From the NCBI GenBank assembly GCA_964559125.1, contig CAZLGW010000014.1:1-64000 (forward strand): a stretch of 64,000 nt of DNA. The letters are read 5' to 3'. Shown here piece by piece: positions 26,001 through 34,800 of the stretch (position 1 is its first letter; every line of letters starts with the position of its first letter). Below the pieces are notes generated by a model. That model worked only from the letters and a program-made list of their open reading frames with translations, had not been told where the DNA came from and did no database searches. The translations under genes and the position numbers were made by a program. Source of the DNA: Ravibacter sp964559125 (GTDB lineage Bacteria; Bacteroidota; Bacteroidia; Cytophagales; Spirosomataceae).

Positions 26001-26891
26001 ATGAAAAAACTATCCTTCATTTTAATAGGTTGTTTCCTCAGTCTGGCCGGCTGGACACAGGGCAGAACTGCGGGGAATCCGGTAAAAGTAATTGTCATCG
26101 GGGCTCATCCCGACGACTGTGAGCTTGGGGCAGGCGGGTTGGCGGCGCTTTATGTGGCGGAAGGTCATGCCGTGAAATTTGTTTCGCTTACCAATGGCGA
26201 TAAAGGGCACCAGGATTCGGGAGGCGGTCCTCTGGCAAGGAGAAGATACGAGGAGGCTATGGAGTCAGGCAGGCGTTTGGGGGTAAGCTACGAAATACTT
26301 GACAATCACGATGGCGAATTATTCCCGACCCTGGAAAACCGGCTGGAAGTGATCAGGATGATCAGGGAATGGGATGCGGATGTGGTGATATCCCACCGGC
26401 CCAACGACTATCACCCTGACCATAGGAATGCCGCCATATTGGTACAGGATGCTTCTTACATGGTGATTGTGCCCAATATGCTGCCCAGCGTGGCGCCTTT
26501 AAAGAAAAACCCCGTCTTTCTCTACATGCGCGACCGCTTTCAACGCCCTAACCCGCATCGTCCTGATATAGCCGTCGATATAGCGGCGGTGTTTCCTAAA
26601 AAGCTGGAAGCGCTCGATGCGCATGTTTCCCAATTCTACGAATGGCTCCCGTGGACGTCTGGAAAGCTCGACCAGGTACCTTCAGGAAAAAAGGAAAGAA
26701 AGGAATGGCTGGAAAAATGGGTGGAACCCCGCTACAGAATCAGTGACGAGATAAGGGGAACGCTTGAAAAATGGTATGGAGCGCAAAAAGTTTCTGCTAT
26801 AAAAATGGCCGAAACCTTCGAAATTACCGAATATGGAAGCCAGCCTGGTGAAGCAGAGGTAAGGAGGTTATTCCCGATGCTGAAGAAATAG
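26001..26891 (+). CDS. PIG-L family deacetylase, exported
   Basis: 296 residues from the ATG at 26001 (MKKLSFILIGC), which gives a signal peptide; the earlier ATG at 25956 lies 7 bp past the lyase stop and adds non-family residues. LmbE/PIG-L metal motifs are AHPDDCE (35-41) and HPDH (138-141 in YHPDHRN). The family removes acetyl groups from N-acetylglucosamine-type substrates using zinc. Being secreted and co-directional with the lyase, it probably deacetylates oligosaccharides in the periplasm. The substrate is inferred. It ends at a perfect palindrome shared with the convergent gene. Confidence 0.9.
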   Translation: MKKLSFILIGCFLSLAGWTQGRTAGNPVKVIVIGAHPDDCELGAGGLAALYVAEGHAVKFVSLTNGDKGHQDSGGGPLARRRYEEAMESGRRLGVSYEILDNHDGELFPTLENRLEVIRMIREWDADVVISHRPNDYHPDHRNAAILVQDASYMVIVPNMLPSVAPLKKNPVFLYMRDRFQRPNPHRPDIAVDIAAVFPKKLEALDAHVSQFYEWLPWTSGKLDQVPSGKKERKEWLEKWVEPRYRISDEIRGTLEKWYGAQKVSAIKMAETFEITEYGSQPGEAEVRRLFPMLKK

Positions 26892-26894
26892 TAT

Positions 26895-26938
26895 AGCCGC
26901 GAATGCACGAATTACAGGCAATTCGTGCATTCGCGGCT
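26895..26938. terminator. Perfect 19-bp inverted repeat between convergent genes
   Basis: Left arm 26895-26913 (agccgcgaatgcacgaatt) and right arm 26920-26938 are exact reverse complements with a 6-bp loop. It fills the 50-bp gap between the PIG-L stop and the stop of the convergent dehydrogenase gene. It most likely serves as a two-way terminator; the GC-rich outer arm and lack of long T runs also fit a REP-like repeat. Confidence 0.7.
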
Positions 26939-26941
26939 TAA

Positions 26942-29900
26942 TCATTTCTTCAATGTCGACAAAAACTCCACAACATCCCTGATCTCATGGCGGCTCATGA
27001 TTTTCGACATATCGGGCATGCTGGAGGGAACATTATCGCGTTTGGTAATACGCCCGACAGGGATATGGAGGGGTTCGGCTTCAGCCGTTTTTAAGGTTAG
27101 CTCCTCTTTGTCTTCAGCAGTCAGGATCCCGGCCACCGAAGTCCCGTCCGACAGGGTTAGCATCACCATACCATAGCCCGGAGCCAGCCTTGTGCTTGGC
27201 GCAACCAACGCTTGTACCAGTTGCTCTCTGCTCAGCGTATTGCCGATATTCGAAAGATCGGGCCCTACTTCTCCACCTTGCCCGTTAACAACGTGGCACC
27301 GTACACATTCACCGGCGCTGTTGTTAAAGAAGTACTGGCGGCCGCGGCCTGCATTCCCACCGTATTCAAGATCGGCATAGCTATTGTTGTCGCCGGTTTG
27401 GGCAAATGTAGCAAACCTTTTAAGGAGAGTTTCCGAACCTGATGCCGCTATGGCCTCCCCCAGTTCAAGCGCAATTCCCCGGCTAAGCTCATTTTTCAGG
27501 AGACGATCTGTCAGCTTTTCAAGAATAGGACCCGTTTTGCTGAGAGGATACTGTTTAATAAGGCTTAAAAGCTGTTGTTGCTCTACAAGGCTCCCTTTGG
27601 TGAATATGGAAGCCGTAATATCGTTTAACGCCTGGCCTGATAGCTCTGTGCCCTCCAGCACACTCAATGCAGCGGCTCTTACTTCAGCATTTTCGTCGTT
27701 CATGCTTTCCCTTATCAATGCTTCCATCGAAGGGTAATTAAGTGCTTTCAGGCATTTAAGAGCTGCGATGCGCACCTCGGGTGCAGCATGGCTACGGCTC
27801 ATTTCAGCAAGCCGGGAATTGAGGCCATTGTATCCGTATTCTGTCGGGATACGTAATGCGGCTATGAGGATTTCAGGGTTTGATTCGTTTAAAAAGCCTT
27901 CCAGCCGGGGTGTTATCGCGGCTAGCACTGGTGCCGGGTCTCTTTTGACAATCCCCCTGTAACGCCCGTCCACCCGGTCGGTTTCCGAAGGATTAGCCCA
28001 GGTAGCAACAGCAGCAAGGGCTTCGGCCCTTATCCGCGGATCGGCATCTTTTCTTTCAGCAAAATTGATAACACCCGTAAGCTGCGCAGGCCCACCGACC
28101 CGTTGAGCGGCATTGATGGCCCGGCGCAGAAGCGGTTCGGACGAAAAACGTTTTTCATTCAGCGTAGCAGCCAGTGCAGGCAGGGAAGCGGGGATCGAAT
28201 GATCGTCGTTGATAGCCCGGGCAGTTTCGGTTACGATGAATTCGTCGCTGTCTTTCAGGAACAGGGCAACCTGTTCACTTTTCAGCCTGCGAAGCGCCAG
28301 CACCGCTGCCAGCCTGAGCGACCGTTCGGGGCTGCCTGACAATGCCGCCAGCCCTGAAATATTCCCTATACGCGCTAATGCAAGTACCCCTGCATGTCTT
28401 AAATACCGATCCTCGTCCTTATTGGAGGAAAGCATGTCGAGTATCGGCTGAAATCCTTCCCGGTAGCCGACACGGCCCAGAGCCTGGGCGCCATAGAAGC
28501 GCACTCTGGGAGTGCGGTCCTTCAGGAGCGGTATCAACAAAGAACCCGCATTGGGAATATTTTCATCGCCTATCACTTTGGCAGCCTGAGCTTTTATTTC
28601 CGGATCGCCGTCATTAAGGAGAGACAGCAGTGATTTTCCCCTGGAAATATCCGTGCGGGCTAGCTGGCCGATACCCCAGATACCGTGTATCCTGGCAAGT
28701 TGGTTGTGGCGCTGGTCAATCGCTTTCAGAAGCTCTGCTTCTCCTGCAGCCCCTCTTCTGACAAGCTCGAACTGCGCTTTCTGCCGGATCCGCATATCGC
28801 CGTAAAACAGTAACTGGTAGAGCTCGCCGGGAGACTGGGCGGCGTAGTTAAGCTGCATAAGCCTTTTCGTCTCCTCCCTGACTTCTTTCAGGTCGTTTTC
28901 TGCGTCTGTTACGTCTATTTTCCAGATGCGGCCGTAGTTTTTAGTCCCCCAGCCATTGATCCAGTCCGCAGCATACAAGGCTCCGTCGGGGCCGAATCTT
29001 ATGCCGGTAGGTAGTATCCCGTTTACGATATTCTGATCGCCGTCCAGCTCAAATGAAGCCCCTTTGGGTTTCAGGCCGAATGCCCATATCGGCGAACGGG
29101 CGGGATTGCCTACGAATTCAACTATAAAAAACTTGTTCTGCCATTTCTTTCCCAGGGCTGTGCCGGGATTGTAATGCATTCCGGTCGGACCATTGTGGAA
29201 ATTCACGATCGGTGGAATGATATAGGCGGCCTGGCCTTCCCAGTAAGGTACAGACAGACGTTCGTCCATCCATACCTTATAGATATTATTTCTCGGATCG
29301 GTGTATTTCCCGAATTGCCAGTTGGTTCTCCAGCCGGCGTCCATTCCGTCGACTACGTGCACCAGCCTTTCCCTTTCCGTCGGGTGATCGCCGTCATTAT
29401 CGGAAGAGATCAGGTTGCCGTATTCGTCGAAAACAAATTCATGGGTATTCCTGAGCCCGCCGGCAAATACTTCAAACCCTGTGCCGTCAGGGTTGATGCG
29501 CGATATGGTGCCTTCGTTGGCACGGTTATGGTTGACACCGTCTTTGGTTGTGACGTTCGAGCCTATATCCCCTATATTCCAGTATATCTTTCCGTCAGGT
29601 CCCTCTATCGGGTTCGACATACCATGACCGCTGAAACCGACATGCACGCCGTATCCGTGTACCAGGGAAGTCTTTTTATCCCAGGTCCCGTCGCCGTTGG
29701 TGTCTTCGAGCTTCCAGAGATCAGGGGCTACTGTAATAAAGGCATCCTTATCCCTTACCAGTATGCCATGCCCCACGTCGGTTATTTCGTCATGAAAATC
29801 GCTGATTGTCATAACCGCTTTGTCGGCGATGCCGTCGCCGTCGGTATCGATCACCTTCCAGACTTCCTCCCTATGAATCGTCAGGTCCCTCCAGTCGTGG

Positions 29901-30352
29901 CTCCCATCGCCGTTAAAATCTTTCAGCCAGCTGTTTTCAGCGCTTTTTTCCGGTGCAAAAGTCTCGCGTATAAACTTACGACGGTCTTCAACGGTTTGCC
30001 AGGAAATGGATTGAGTCATCCAGTTGCGGTGACCTCTTATATCAAACTCGGCAGTTTTGGTCCTGTTTGTCCGGTTATAGTAGATAGCTCCGTTCTCATC
30101 AAGATGTATCCCCACCGGGTCGGCTACCAGCGAATCGGTAGCCCAGAGCTCGATTTTGAGGCCGTCGGCCACTTGTATGGCGGTATTTTCACGGATTTCC
30201 CGCGCTCTCTGCTGCAAGGTACTTTTGTCTTCATAGAGGACATTCGTTTTATCGCCTTTTCCGGAAGAGGCCGTACGCTGGCACGAGGGTGTGAAGAAGC
30301 AGACTGATAAAGCCAGAAGGATTCCGGGAAGGATATAGGATCTGGAACGCAT
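26942..30352 (-). CDS. Large lipoprotein: PVC-type dehydrogenase propeller, HEAT repeats and C-terminal cytochrome c
   Basis: 1136 residues. A signal peptide and probable lipidated Cys24 (TPSC) are followed by a sugar-dehydrogenase-like beta-propeller (~50-470, with Asp/Gly-rich strands such as DTDGDGIADKAV). HEAT-like helical repeats follow (~520-950), then a cytochrome c domain with CVRCH at 1016-1020 and a likely axial Met at 1112 (SSMPDM). This composite occurs in Bacteroidota and Planctomycetota as a membrane-bound dehydrogenase or PVC-type heme-binding protein. It probably oxidises a sugar or other organic molecule and passes electrons to the heme. It converges with the PIG-L gene, so a role in the same glycan pathway is possible but unproven. 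The real substrate is unknown. Confidence 0.85.
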   Translation of the reverse strand: MRSRSYILPGILLALSVCFFTPSCQRTASSGKGDKTNVLYEDKSTLQQRAREIRENTAIQVADGLKIELWATDSLVADPVGIHLDENGAIYYNRTNRTKTAEFDIRGHRNWMTQSISWQTVEDRRKFIRETFAPEKSAENSWLKDFNGDGSHDWRDLTIHREEVWKVIDTDGDGIADKAVMTISDFHDEITDVGHGILVRDKDAFITVAPDLWKLEDTNGDGTWDKKTSLVHGYGVHVGFSGHGMSNPIEGPDGKIYWNIGDIGSNVTTKDGVNHNRANEGTISRINPDGTGFEVFAGGLRNTHEFVFDEYGNLISSDNDGDHPTERERLVHVVDGMDAGWRTNWQFGKYTDPRNNIYKVWMDERLSVPYWEGQAAYIIPPIVNFHNGPTGMHYNPGTALGKKWQNKFFIVEFVGNPARSPIWAFGLKPKGASFELDGDQNIVNGILPTGIRFGPDGALYAADWINGWGTKNYGRIWKIDVTDAENDLKEVREETKRLMQLNYAAQSPGELYQLLFYGDMRIRQKAQFELVRRGAAGEAELLKAIDQRHNQLARIHGIWGIGQLARTDISRGKSLLSLLNDGDPEIKAQAAKVIGDENIPNAGSLLIPLLKDRTPRVRFYGAQALGRVGYREGFQPILDMLSSNKDEDRYLRHAGVLALARIGNISGLAALSGSPERSLRLAAVLALRRLKSEQVALFLKDSDEFIVTETARAINDDHSIPASLPALAATLNEKRFSSEPLLRRAINAAQRVGGPAQLTGVINFAERKDADPRIRAEALAAVATWANPSETDRVDGRYRGIVKRDPAPVLAAITPRLEGFLNESNPEILIAALRIPTEYGYNGLNSRLAEMSRSHAAPEVRIAALKCLKALNYPSMEALIRESMNDENAEVRAAALSVLEGTELSGQALNDITASIFTKGSLVEQQQLLSLIKQYPLSKTGPILEKLTDRLLKNELSRGIALELGEAIAASGSETLLKRFATFAQTGDNNSYADLEYGGNAGRGRQYFFNNSAGECVRCHVVNGQGGEVGPDLSNIGNTLSREQLVQALVAPSTRLAPGYGMVMLTLSDGTSVAGILTAEDKEELTLKTAEAEPLHIPVGRITKRDNVPSSMPDMSKIMSRHEIRDVVEFLSTLKK

Positions 30353-30422
30353 GAATTTTTAAACGGATTGTTGTAATTGGTTGGAAAGAGAGTTCAAAAA
30401 TACCGTTAATGGATCAAATTTC

Positions 30423-31676
30423 TTAAGAATTATTTCCTCGCGGATTTGAAAGATAATACATCGTCGAGCAGTTATCCGGCCGGAGAATATCCTTTGCTGC
30501 GGCCTGTATGTCTTCCGGGGTGACTTTTTTCATACGGTGGATATCCTGGTTGACCCAATCGGGATCCCCGGCCGTAGCCGCATAGGCTAGGTTCATAGCA
30601 CGGTTGAGCAGCTCGACCTCCGAAAATTCCAGCGTAGCCTCCGACTGGTTTTTTACACGCGTAACCTCTTCGTCATCTGCCCCCGTATCCGCTATGGACC
30701 ACATAATTTCCTCCACTGCCTTGTCTGCTGTTTCCAGCTCTATCCCGGGGTTCAGGAATCCTTTGACGATCAACAGGCCCGGGTCGAGCGTTGAGGTGAT
30801 CTGCGCGCTCAGCCGGTTAAAAAGCCTCATTTCCTTTACCAGTTTCTGATAGAGACGGGAAGATTTTCCCCTTCCCAGGATATCTGAAAGCAGGTCGGCC
30901 TCAAAAAAGCCCTCCTGGAAACGTCCCGGCATGTGATAGGCCTTGACCAGCGCATTCAGGGGCACATCGGCCTCAACAGACTCAAAGCGGGCCGACGATT
31001 GCCGGGGTTCCCGGGGAAGGCTCCTGAGATTGGGCGTCCCTCCGCTTATATCCCCGAACCATTTTTCTGCAAGCTCCTGTACGCTGGCAACCGTAACATC
31101 ACCTGCGACGACCATCACGGCATTGGCCGGACAGTAGTATCGCTTGTAGAAGGCTCTGACATCTTCAAGCGAAGCATTTTCGATATGGGAAATATCCCGT
31201 CCTATAGTAGCCCACCGGTAGGGGTGGGACTTGTAAGCAAGCGGAAGGGTTTTCAGCCACAGGTCGCCGTAGGGCTGATTGATATAACGTTGCTTATACT
31301 CCTCTATGACCACTTTCTGCTGAACTTCCAGCGTTTTTGCATGAATGGAAAGGGCGAACATGCGGTCGGACTCCAGCCAGAATGCAGTTTCCAGGTTGGA
31401 AGACGGCAGCGTGATATAGTAATTGGTGATATCCGATGAGGTGAAGGCATTGCATTCGCCGCCCACTTCCTGAACGGGCGCATCGAACGATTCGATGTTC
31501 TCTGACCCTCCGAACATCAGGTGCTCAAAAAGATGGGCGAAACCCGTCAGGTCTTCATGCTCGTCTTTGGAACCTACATTGTAGGTAATATTGACGACCG
31601 CCATGGGGGTGGAGTGATCTTCGTGTACAAAAACCTGCAGCCCGTTATTTAACCTGAATCCGGAGTATTTGATCAT
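30423..31676 (-). CDS. M16 family zinc metallopeptidase
   Basis: 417 residues with no clear signal peptide. The inverted zinc motif HLFEH (48-52) and the downstream Glu (EE at 125-126) are intact, so the enzyme should be active. It has the two half-domains typical of bacterial ~45-kDa M16 peptidases (M16 domain ~15-160, M16_C ~165-345). In many Bacteroidota two such genes stand together, one lacking the zinc motif; here only the active one is present. It lies 70 bp upstream of the dehydrogenase gene on the same strand and diverges from a TPR gene. Substrate unknown, probably peptides. Confidence 0.92.
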   Translation of the reverse strand: MIKYSGFRLNNGLQVFVHEDHSTPMAVVNITYNVGSKDEHEDLTGFAHLFEHLMFGGSENIESFDAPVQEVGGECNAFTSSDITNYYITLPSSNLETAFWLESDRMFALSIHAKTLEVQQKVVIEEYKQRYINQPYGDLWLKTLPLAYKSHPYRWATIGRDISHIENASLEDVRAFYKRYYCPANAVMVVAGDVTVASVQELAEKWFGDISGGTPNLRSLPREPRQSSARFESVEADVPLNALVKAYHMPGRFQEGFFEADLLSDILGRGKSSRLYQKLVKEMRLFNRLSAQITSTLDPGLLIVKGFLNPGIELETADKAVEEIMWSIADTGADDEEVTRVKNQSEATLEFSEVELLNRAMNLAYAATAGDPDWVNQDIHRMKKVTPEDIQAAAKDILRPDNCSTMYYLSNPRGNNS

Positions 31677-31749
31677 CTGTCTTGTGCCTGATACCTTACT
31701 GTTTGCCTGAGGGGTGATGGCTGGAAAAGCTACCTCTGGGATTTAAGTC

Positions 31750-31761
31750 TGCAAATTTGCA
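31750..31761. promoter_or_regulatory. 12-bp perfect palindrome in a divergent promoter region
   Basis: tgcaaatttgca lies 74 bp upstream of the M16 gene, in the ~270-bp gap shared with the divergent TPR gene. The gap also holds a purine-rich stretch (31783-31817). It may be a regulator site; no regulator can be named. Confidence 0.25.
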
Positions 31762-31947
31762 TTTTTTTATTGAACGGTTGTCGAAAGAAGAGGAAGGAAA
31801 CGTTTGGAGAAGGAACAACAGCCTGCCGGGCCTGTTAAAAAAAATCTGTATTGAATCATTCTTTTGAAACGCTATCGTTATGAATGTTGTTAACCAATGA
31901 GCCCGGTTGTTTTGATAGTGATGCACAACGCGGGTTTTTTGAATACT

Positions 31948-33057
31948 ATGAGTTGGAAAAGGATTTTTGTACTATTTCTGATTACGTTACCGGTTTCGGG
32001 CCTGAAAGCGCAGTTCCTTGAGGATGCCGAAGCGATGGGTCTTGTAAAATCAAGCATCGATCATATCTATAACTTCGAATTTGCCCAGGCAGATAAGTAT
32101 GCTTCCGAAATCAGTAAAAAATATCCCGGGCATCCGGTCACATACCTCCTGAAAGCATTTTCCATGAACTGGAGGTACCTTCCCATCGACGGCAACAAGG
32201 AGAAGATGGAGGAATACCAGAAGCTTCTTCAGAAATGCCTTGAGGCAACTCACCAGCGCTACGGACCCGGCAGTACCGATCCGGAAGCGGTGTTTTTTAC
32301 CATGGCCAGTCATGGATATATTGCGCTGACCCATAATTATCGCGGAGAATTTCTGAAGGCGGTGGGCGAAGCAAGAAAGGCCTATAAGGCGCTGGTAGAC
32401 GGGATGGGTTTTGTTGAAATCAACCCCGACTTCTATTTCACTTCAGGGCTTTACAATTATTATGTTAATGTATACCCCGAAATGTACCCCGTTGTAAAGC
32501 CGCTTATGATTTTTTTCAAAAGCGGCAATAAAGCCAAAGGGCTTCAGCAATTGCGCCTGGGAGCAGAAAAAGGGGTGATTACCATGGCCGAAACCTGTTA
32601 CTATCTTTCGCATATCTACCTGGCTTATGAAGACCGGATGTCGGATGCGTTGCTTTACACCGGGAAGCTCCGGCACCGGTACCCCGGCAACCCGGTTTAC
32701 CGGATGAGGTATATAGAAAACCTGCTTCATCTCGGCCGGTATCATGACGCTGCAAAAGAAAATCTCGTCCTCGCTAAATATAACAAAGGGCTTTTTCAGA
32801 AGGCGTATCATTGCTTCGACGGCTTGCTTAAAGAGCATAACGGCGACGACAGAGGGGCAAAAGAGGCTTTTGAGAAAGCATTGGCCGCTCCGCTGGAAAT
32901 GCAGTATATAAAAGAATATCATGCAATGGCCTATGCAGGCCTTGCCAGGATATCCGACCGGGTCGGCGATAAAAAACTGGCCAGGACACAGTATAAAAAG
33001 TGCCTGGAATATGCGGAATACAAAAGGCTTATCAAGGAAGCAAAGAGTTATAAGTGA
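31948..33057 (+). CDS. Exported TPR-like repeat protein
   Basis: 369 residues from the ATG at 31948 (MSWKRIFVLFLI), which gives a signal peptide ending near GLKAQ; the earlier in-frame start adds non-family residues. The mature part is nearly all helix pairs with TPR-like spacing (examples: FEFAQADKYASEISKKYPGH, MSDALLYTGKLRHRYPGNPV, KLARTQYKKCLEYAEYKRL). It is probably a periplasmic scaffold. I do not recognise a named family. It ends 3 bp before a perfect 38-bp palindrome. Confidence 0.7.
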   Translation: MSWKRIFVLFLITLPVSGLKAQFLEDAEAMGLVKSSIDHIYNFEFAQADKYASEISKKYPGHPVTYLLKAFSMNWRYLPIDGNKEKMEEYQKLLQKCLEATHQRYGPGSTDPEAVFFTMASHGYIALTHNYRGEFLKAVGEARKAYKALVDGMGFVEINPDFYFTSGLYNYYVNVYPEMYPVVKPLMIFFKSGNKAKGLQQLRLGAEKGVITMAETCYYLSHIYLAYEDRMSDALLYTGKLRHRYPGNPVYRMRYIENLLHLGRYHDAAKENLVLAKYNKGLFQKAYHCFDGLLKEHNGDDRGAKEAFEKALAAPLEMQYIKEYHAMAYAGLARISDRVGDKKLARTQYKKCLEYAEYKRLIKEAKSYK

Positions 33058-33060
33058 GGA

Positions 33061-33098
33061 GGCTGTTAGAGACGGTCGGCCGACCGTCTCTAACAGCC
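33061..33098. repeat. Perfect 38-bp palindrome with no spacer
   Basis: Arms 33061-33079 (ggctgttagagacggtcgg) and 33080-33098 are exact reverse complements with no spacer. It lies in the 46-bp gap between convergent genes, so it may terminate both. The core gagacggtcgg/ccgaccgtctc and lack of T runs suggest a REP-like mobile palindrome. Confidence 0.8.
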
Positions 33099-33103
33099 AT
33101 CCG

Positions 33104-33700
33104 CTATCCCCAGAACAACTGCGCATTGCCTATACCGCCCGCCCGTGCGGCGCAGAACAATGCAATAGCTTTCAGGTAATTGTGGCTTTCAAAAGGTCCC
33201 AGGAAAGGCTCCAGAAGCTGGGGTTTGAGCGCAAATGCCAGTGACATCAGGGCAACTACCATCCAGACACCGTTTTTCTGCCTTCTGACCAGGGCGAAGA
33301 TAGCTATTACCATGGCTACCAGTACGCAGAAGGAGCGGATTACCGATTGTAAAGGCCGCCATTGCGGGTCGTGCGTGGCCCACATCAGCAACGCCGACAG
33401 GATAAATGCGCCAACGATGGCGTATAGCCCGGCGTCGGAAAGCATGGTAAGCGACCAGCACAAAACGATCAGCAGCACATAAGCGGCAGTATTTTCGAGC
33501 GAATAGGAAAAAACCAATAGCCGGCCTATCATATCGCCGTTTTTTTCAGGCAGCAGGTAGAGCACTGAAGGAAGGAGGAAAAGCAGTGAAATTAAAGAGA
33601 GAATCATCCGGTTACGATTTCTATCCCGGGGGAGTTGGTTAAAAATAACAAAAACAGATGTTGCAGCGAGTATTAAAACGGAGATAATCTGAGATAGCAT
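33104..33700 (-). CDS. Integral membrane protein of unknown function
   Basis: 198 residues with about six or seven hydrophobic helices, starting MLSQIISVLILAATSVFVIF. There is no signal-peptidase site, no charged catalytic motif and no family that I recognise. Loops carry RDRNRNR, WATHDPQWRPLQS and VRRQKNG. The C-terminus (ARAGGIGNAQLFWG) is short and polar. It converges with the TPR gene across a perfect palindrome and diverges from sucD. I cannot assign a function. Confidence 0.7.
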   Translation of the reverse strand: MLSQIISVLILAATSVFVIFNQLPRDRNRNRMILSLISLLFLLPSVLYLLPEKNGDMIGRLLVFSYSLENTAAYVLLIVLCWSLTMLSDAGLYAIVGAFILSALLMWATHDPQWRPLQSVIRSFCVLVAMVIAIFALVRRQKNGVWMVVALMSLAFALKPQLLEPFLGPFESHNYLKAIALFCAARAGGIGNAQLFWG

Positions 33701-33782
33701 ACGAAGTTGATATTGTACAAAAAAGTGACAGGTTAAAGTGGAAGATTAAGGTTATAGCAATTTACAAATTCAAAATTAGATA

Positions 33783-33813
33783 TTGCTACTTAAGGCATTT
33801 ACTTATACTTTTG
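33783..33813 (+). promoter_or_regulatory. Bacteroidota-type promoter of sucD
   Basis: TTG at 33783-33785, a 20-bp spacer and TACTTTTG at 33806-33813 give a good -33/-7 match. The start site would be near 33820, only ~15 nt before the chosen ATG at 33835, which argues against the upstream frame opening at 33811. Confidence 0.65.
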
Positions 33814-33834
33814 CCAAAAAACGGATTTCTTCTC

Positions 33835-34716
33835 ATGAGTGTTTTGGTCAATAAGAATTCTAGAGTTATAGTTCAGGGTTTTACCGGTTCGGAAGGAACT
33901 TTTCACGCAAGTCAGATGATAGAATACGGCACCCAGTTGGTTGGAGGGGTTACTCCAGGCAAAGGGGGGCAAACTCATCTGGACAGGCCAGTTTTTAATA
34001 CGGTCGATCAGGCAGTGAAAGGTACCGGAGCCGATGTATCCATTATATTCGTTCCCCCGGCTTTTGCCTCGGATGCCATTATGGAGGCGGCCGATGCAGG
34101 TATTAAAGTGATCGTTTGTATCACAGAGGGTATCCCTGTCAAAGATATGACGGTTGCCAAGCAATACCTGAAAGGGAAAGACACACGGCTTATCGGTCCG
34201 AACTGTCCGGGAATTATTACCGCGGAGGAATGTAAGGTAGGAATTATGCCCGGCTTTATTTTCAAAAAAGGAACAATAGGGCTGGTTTCCAAATCGGGGA
34301 CTCTTACCTACGAGGCTGTCGACCAGTTGACCAGGGCGGGGCTCGGGCAGACAACCGCTATCGGTATCGGCGGCGACCCTATTATCGGTACGACCACCAA
34401 AGAGGCTGTCGAGTTGCTCGTTGAAGACCCGGAAACCGAAGCGATCGTGATGATTGGAGAGATCGGCGGAGGGATGGAAGCAGAGGCAGCCCGTTACATC
34501 AGAGAATCGGGTACAACGAAGCCTGTGGTAGGTTTTATAGCAGGAGCTACAGCGCCGAAAGGACGGAGAATGGGGCATGCAGGAGCTATAATCGGGGGCG
34601 CCGATGATACTGCGGAAGCAAAAATCAGGATCCTTAAGGAAAACGGTATCTACGTGGCCGAATCACCGGCTGTGATCGGTGAGACGATGCTGACAGCTCT
34701 TCGGGAAGCAAGATAG
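33835..34716 (+). CDS. sucD: Succinate-CoA ligase (ADP-forming) subunit alpha
   Basis: SucD with SucC makes succinate and ATP from succinyl-CoA in the citric acid cycle. It is 293 residues from the ATG at 33835 (MSVLVNKNSR), matching the family. The CoA-binding Rossmann part has GFTGSEGTFH (15-24). The ligase part carries the phosphorylated His248 in RRMGHAGAII, with the GEIGGGMEAEAA loop before it. sucC is not adjacent, as is usual in this phylum. It has its own consensus promoter. Confidence 0.97.
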   Translation: MSVLVNKNSRVIVQGFTGSEGTFHASQMIEYGTQLVGGVTPGKGGQTHLDRPVFNTVDQAVKGTGADVSIIFVPPAFASDAIMEAADAGIKVIVCITEGIPVKDMTVAKQYLKGKDTRLIGPNCPGIITAEECKVGIMPGFIFKKGTIGLVSKSGTLTYEAVDQLTRAGLGQTTAIGIGGDPIIGTTTKEAVELLVEDPETEAIVMIGEIGGGMEAEAARYIRESGTTKPVVGFIAGATAPKGRRMGHAGAIIGGADDTAEAKIRILKENGIYVAESPAVIGETMLTALREAR

Positions 34717-34800
34717 TTTTACTGTTCTTATCCATAAATTTTCGCCTTGGTTGTTTGGGTACAAAGTGCCGGATGCCAGGGCGATTGTTTTTACGCTACC

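Noticed and set aside
29174..30307. 377-codon plus-strand frame antisense to the dehydrogenase/HEAT gene
   Set aside because: The opposite strand encodes a multi-domain protein with heme motif; the antisense translation has no recognisable fold.
33799..34578. 259-codon minus-strand frame over sucD
   Set aside because: Antisense to a highly conserved enzyme gene; His/Cys/Arg-rich composition typical of shadow frames.
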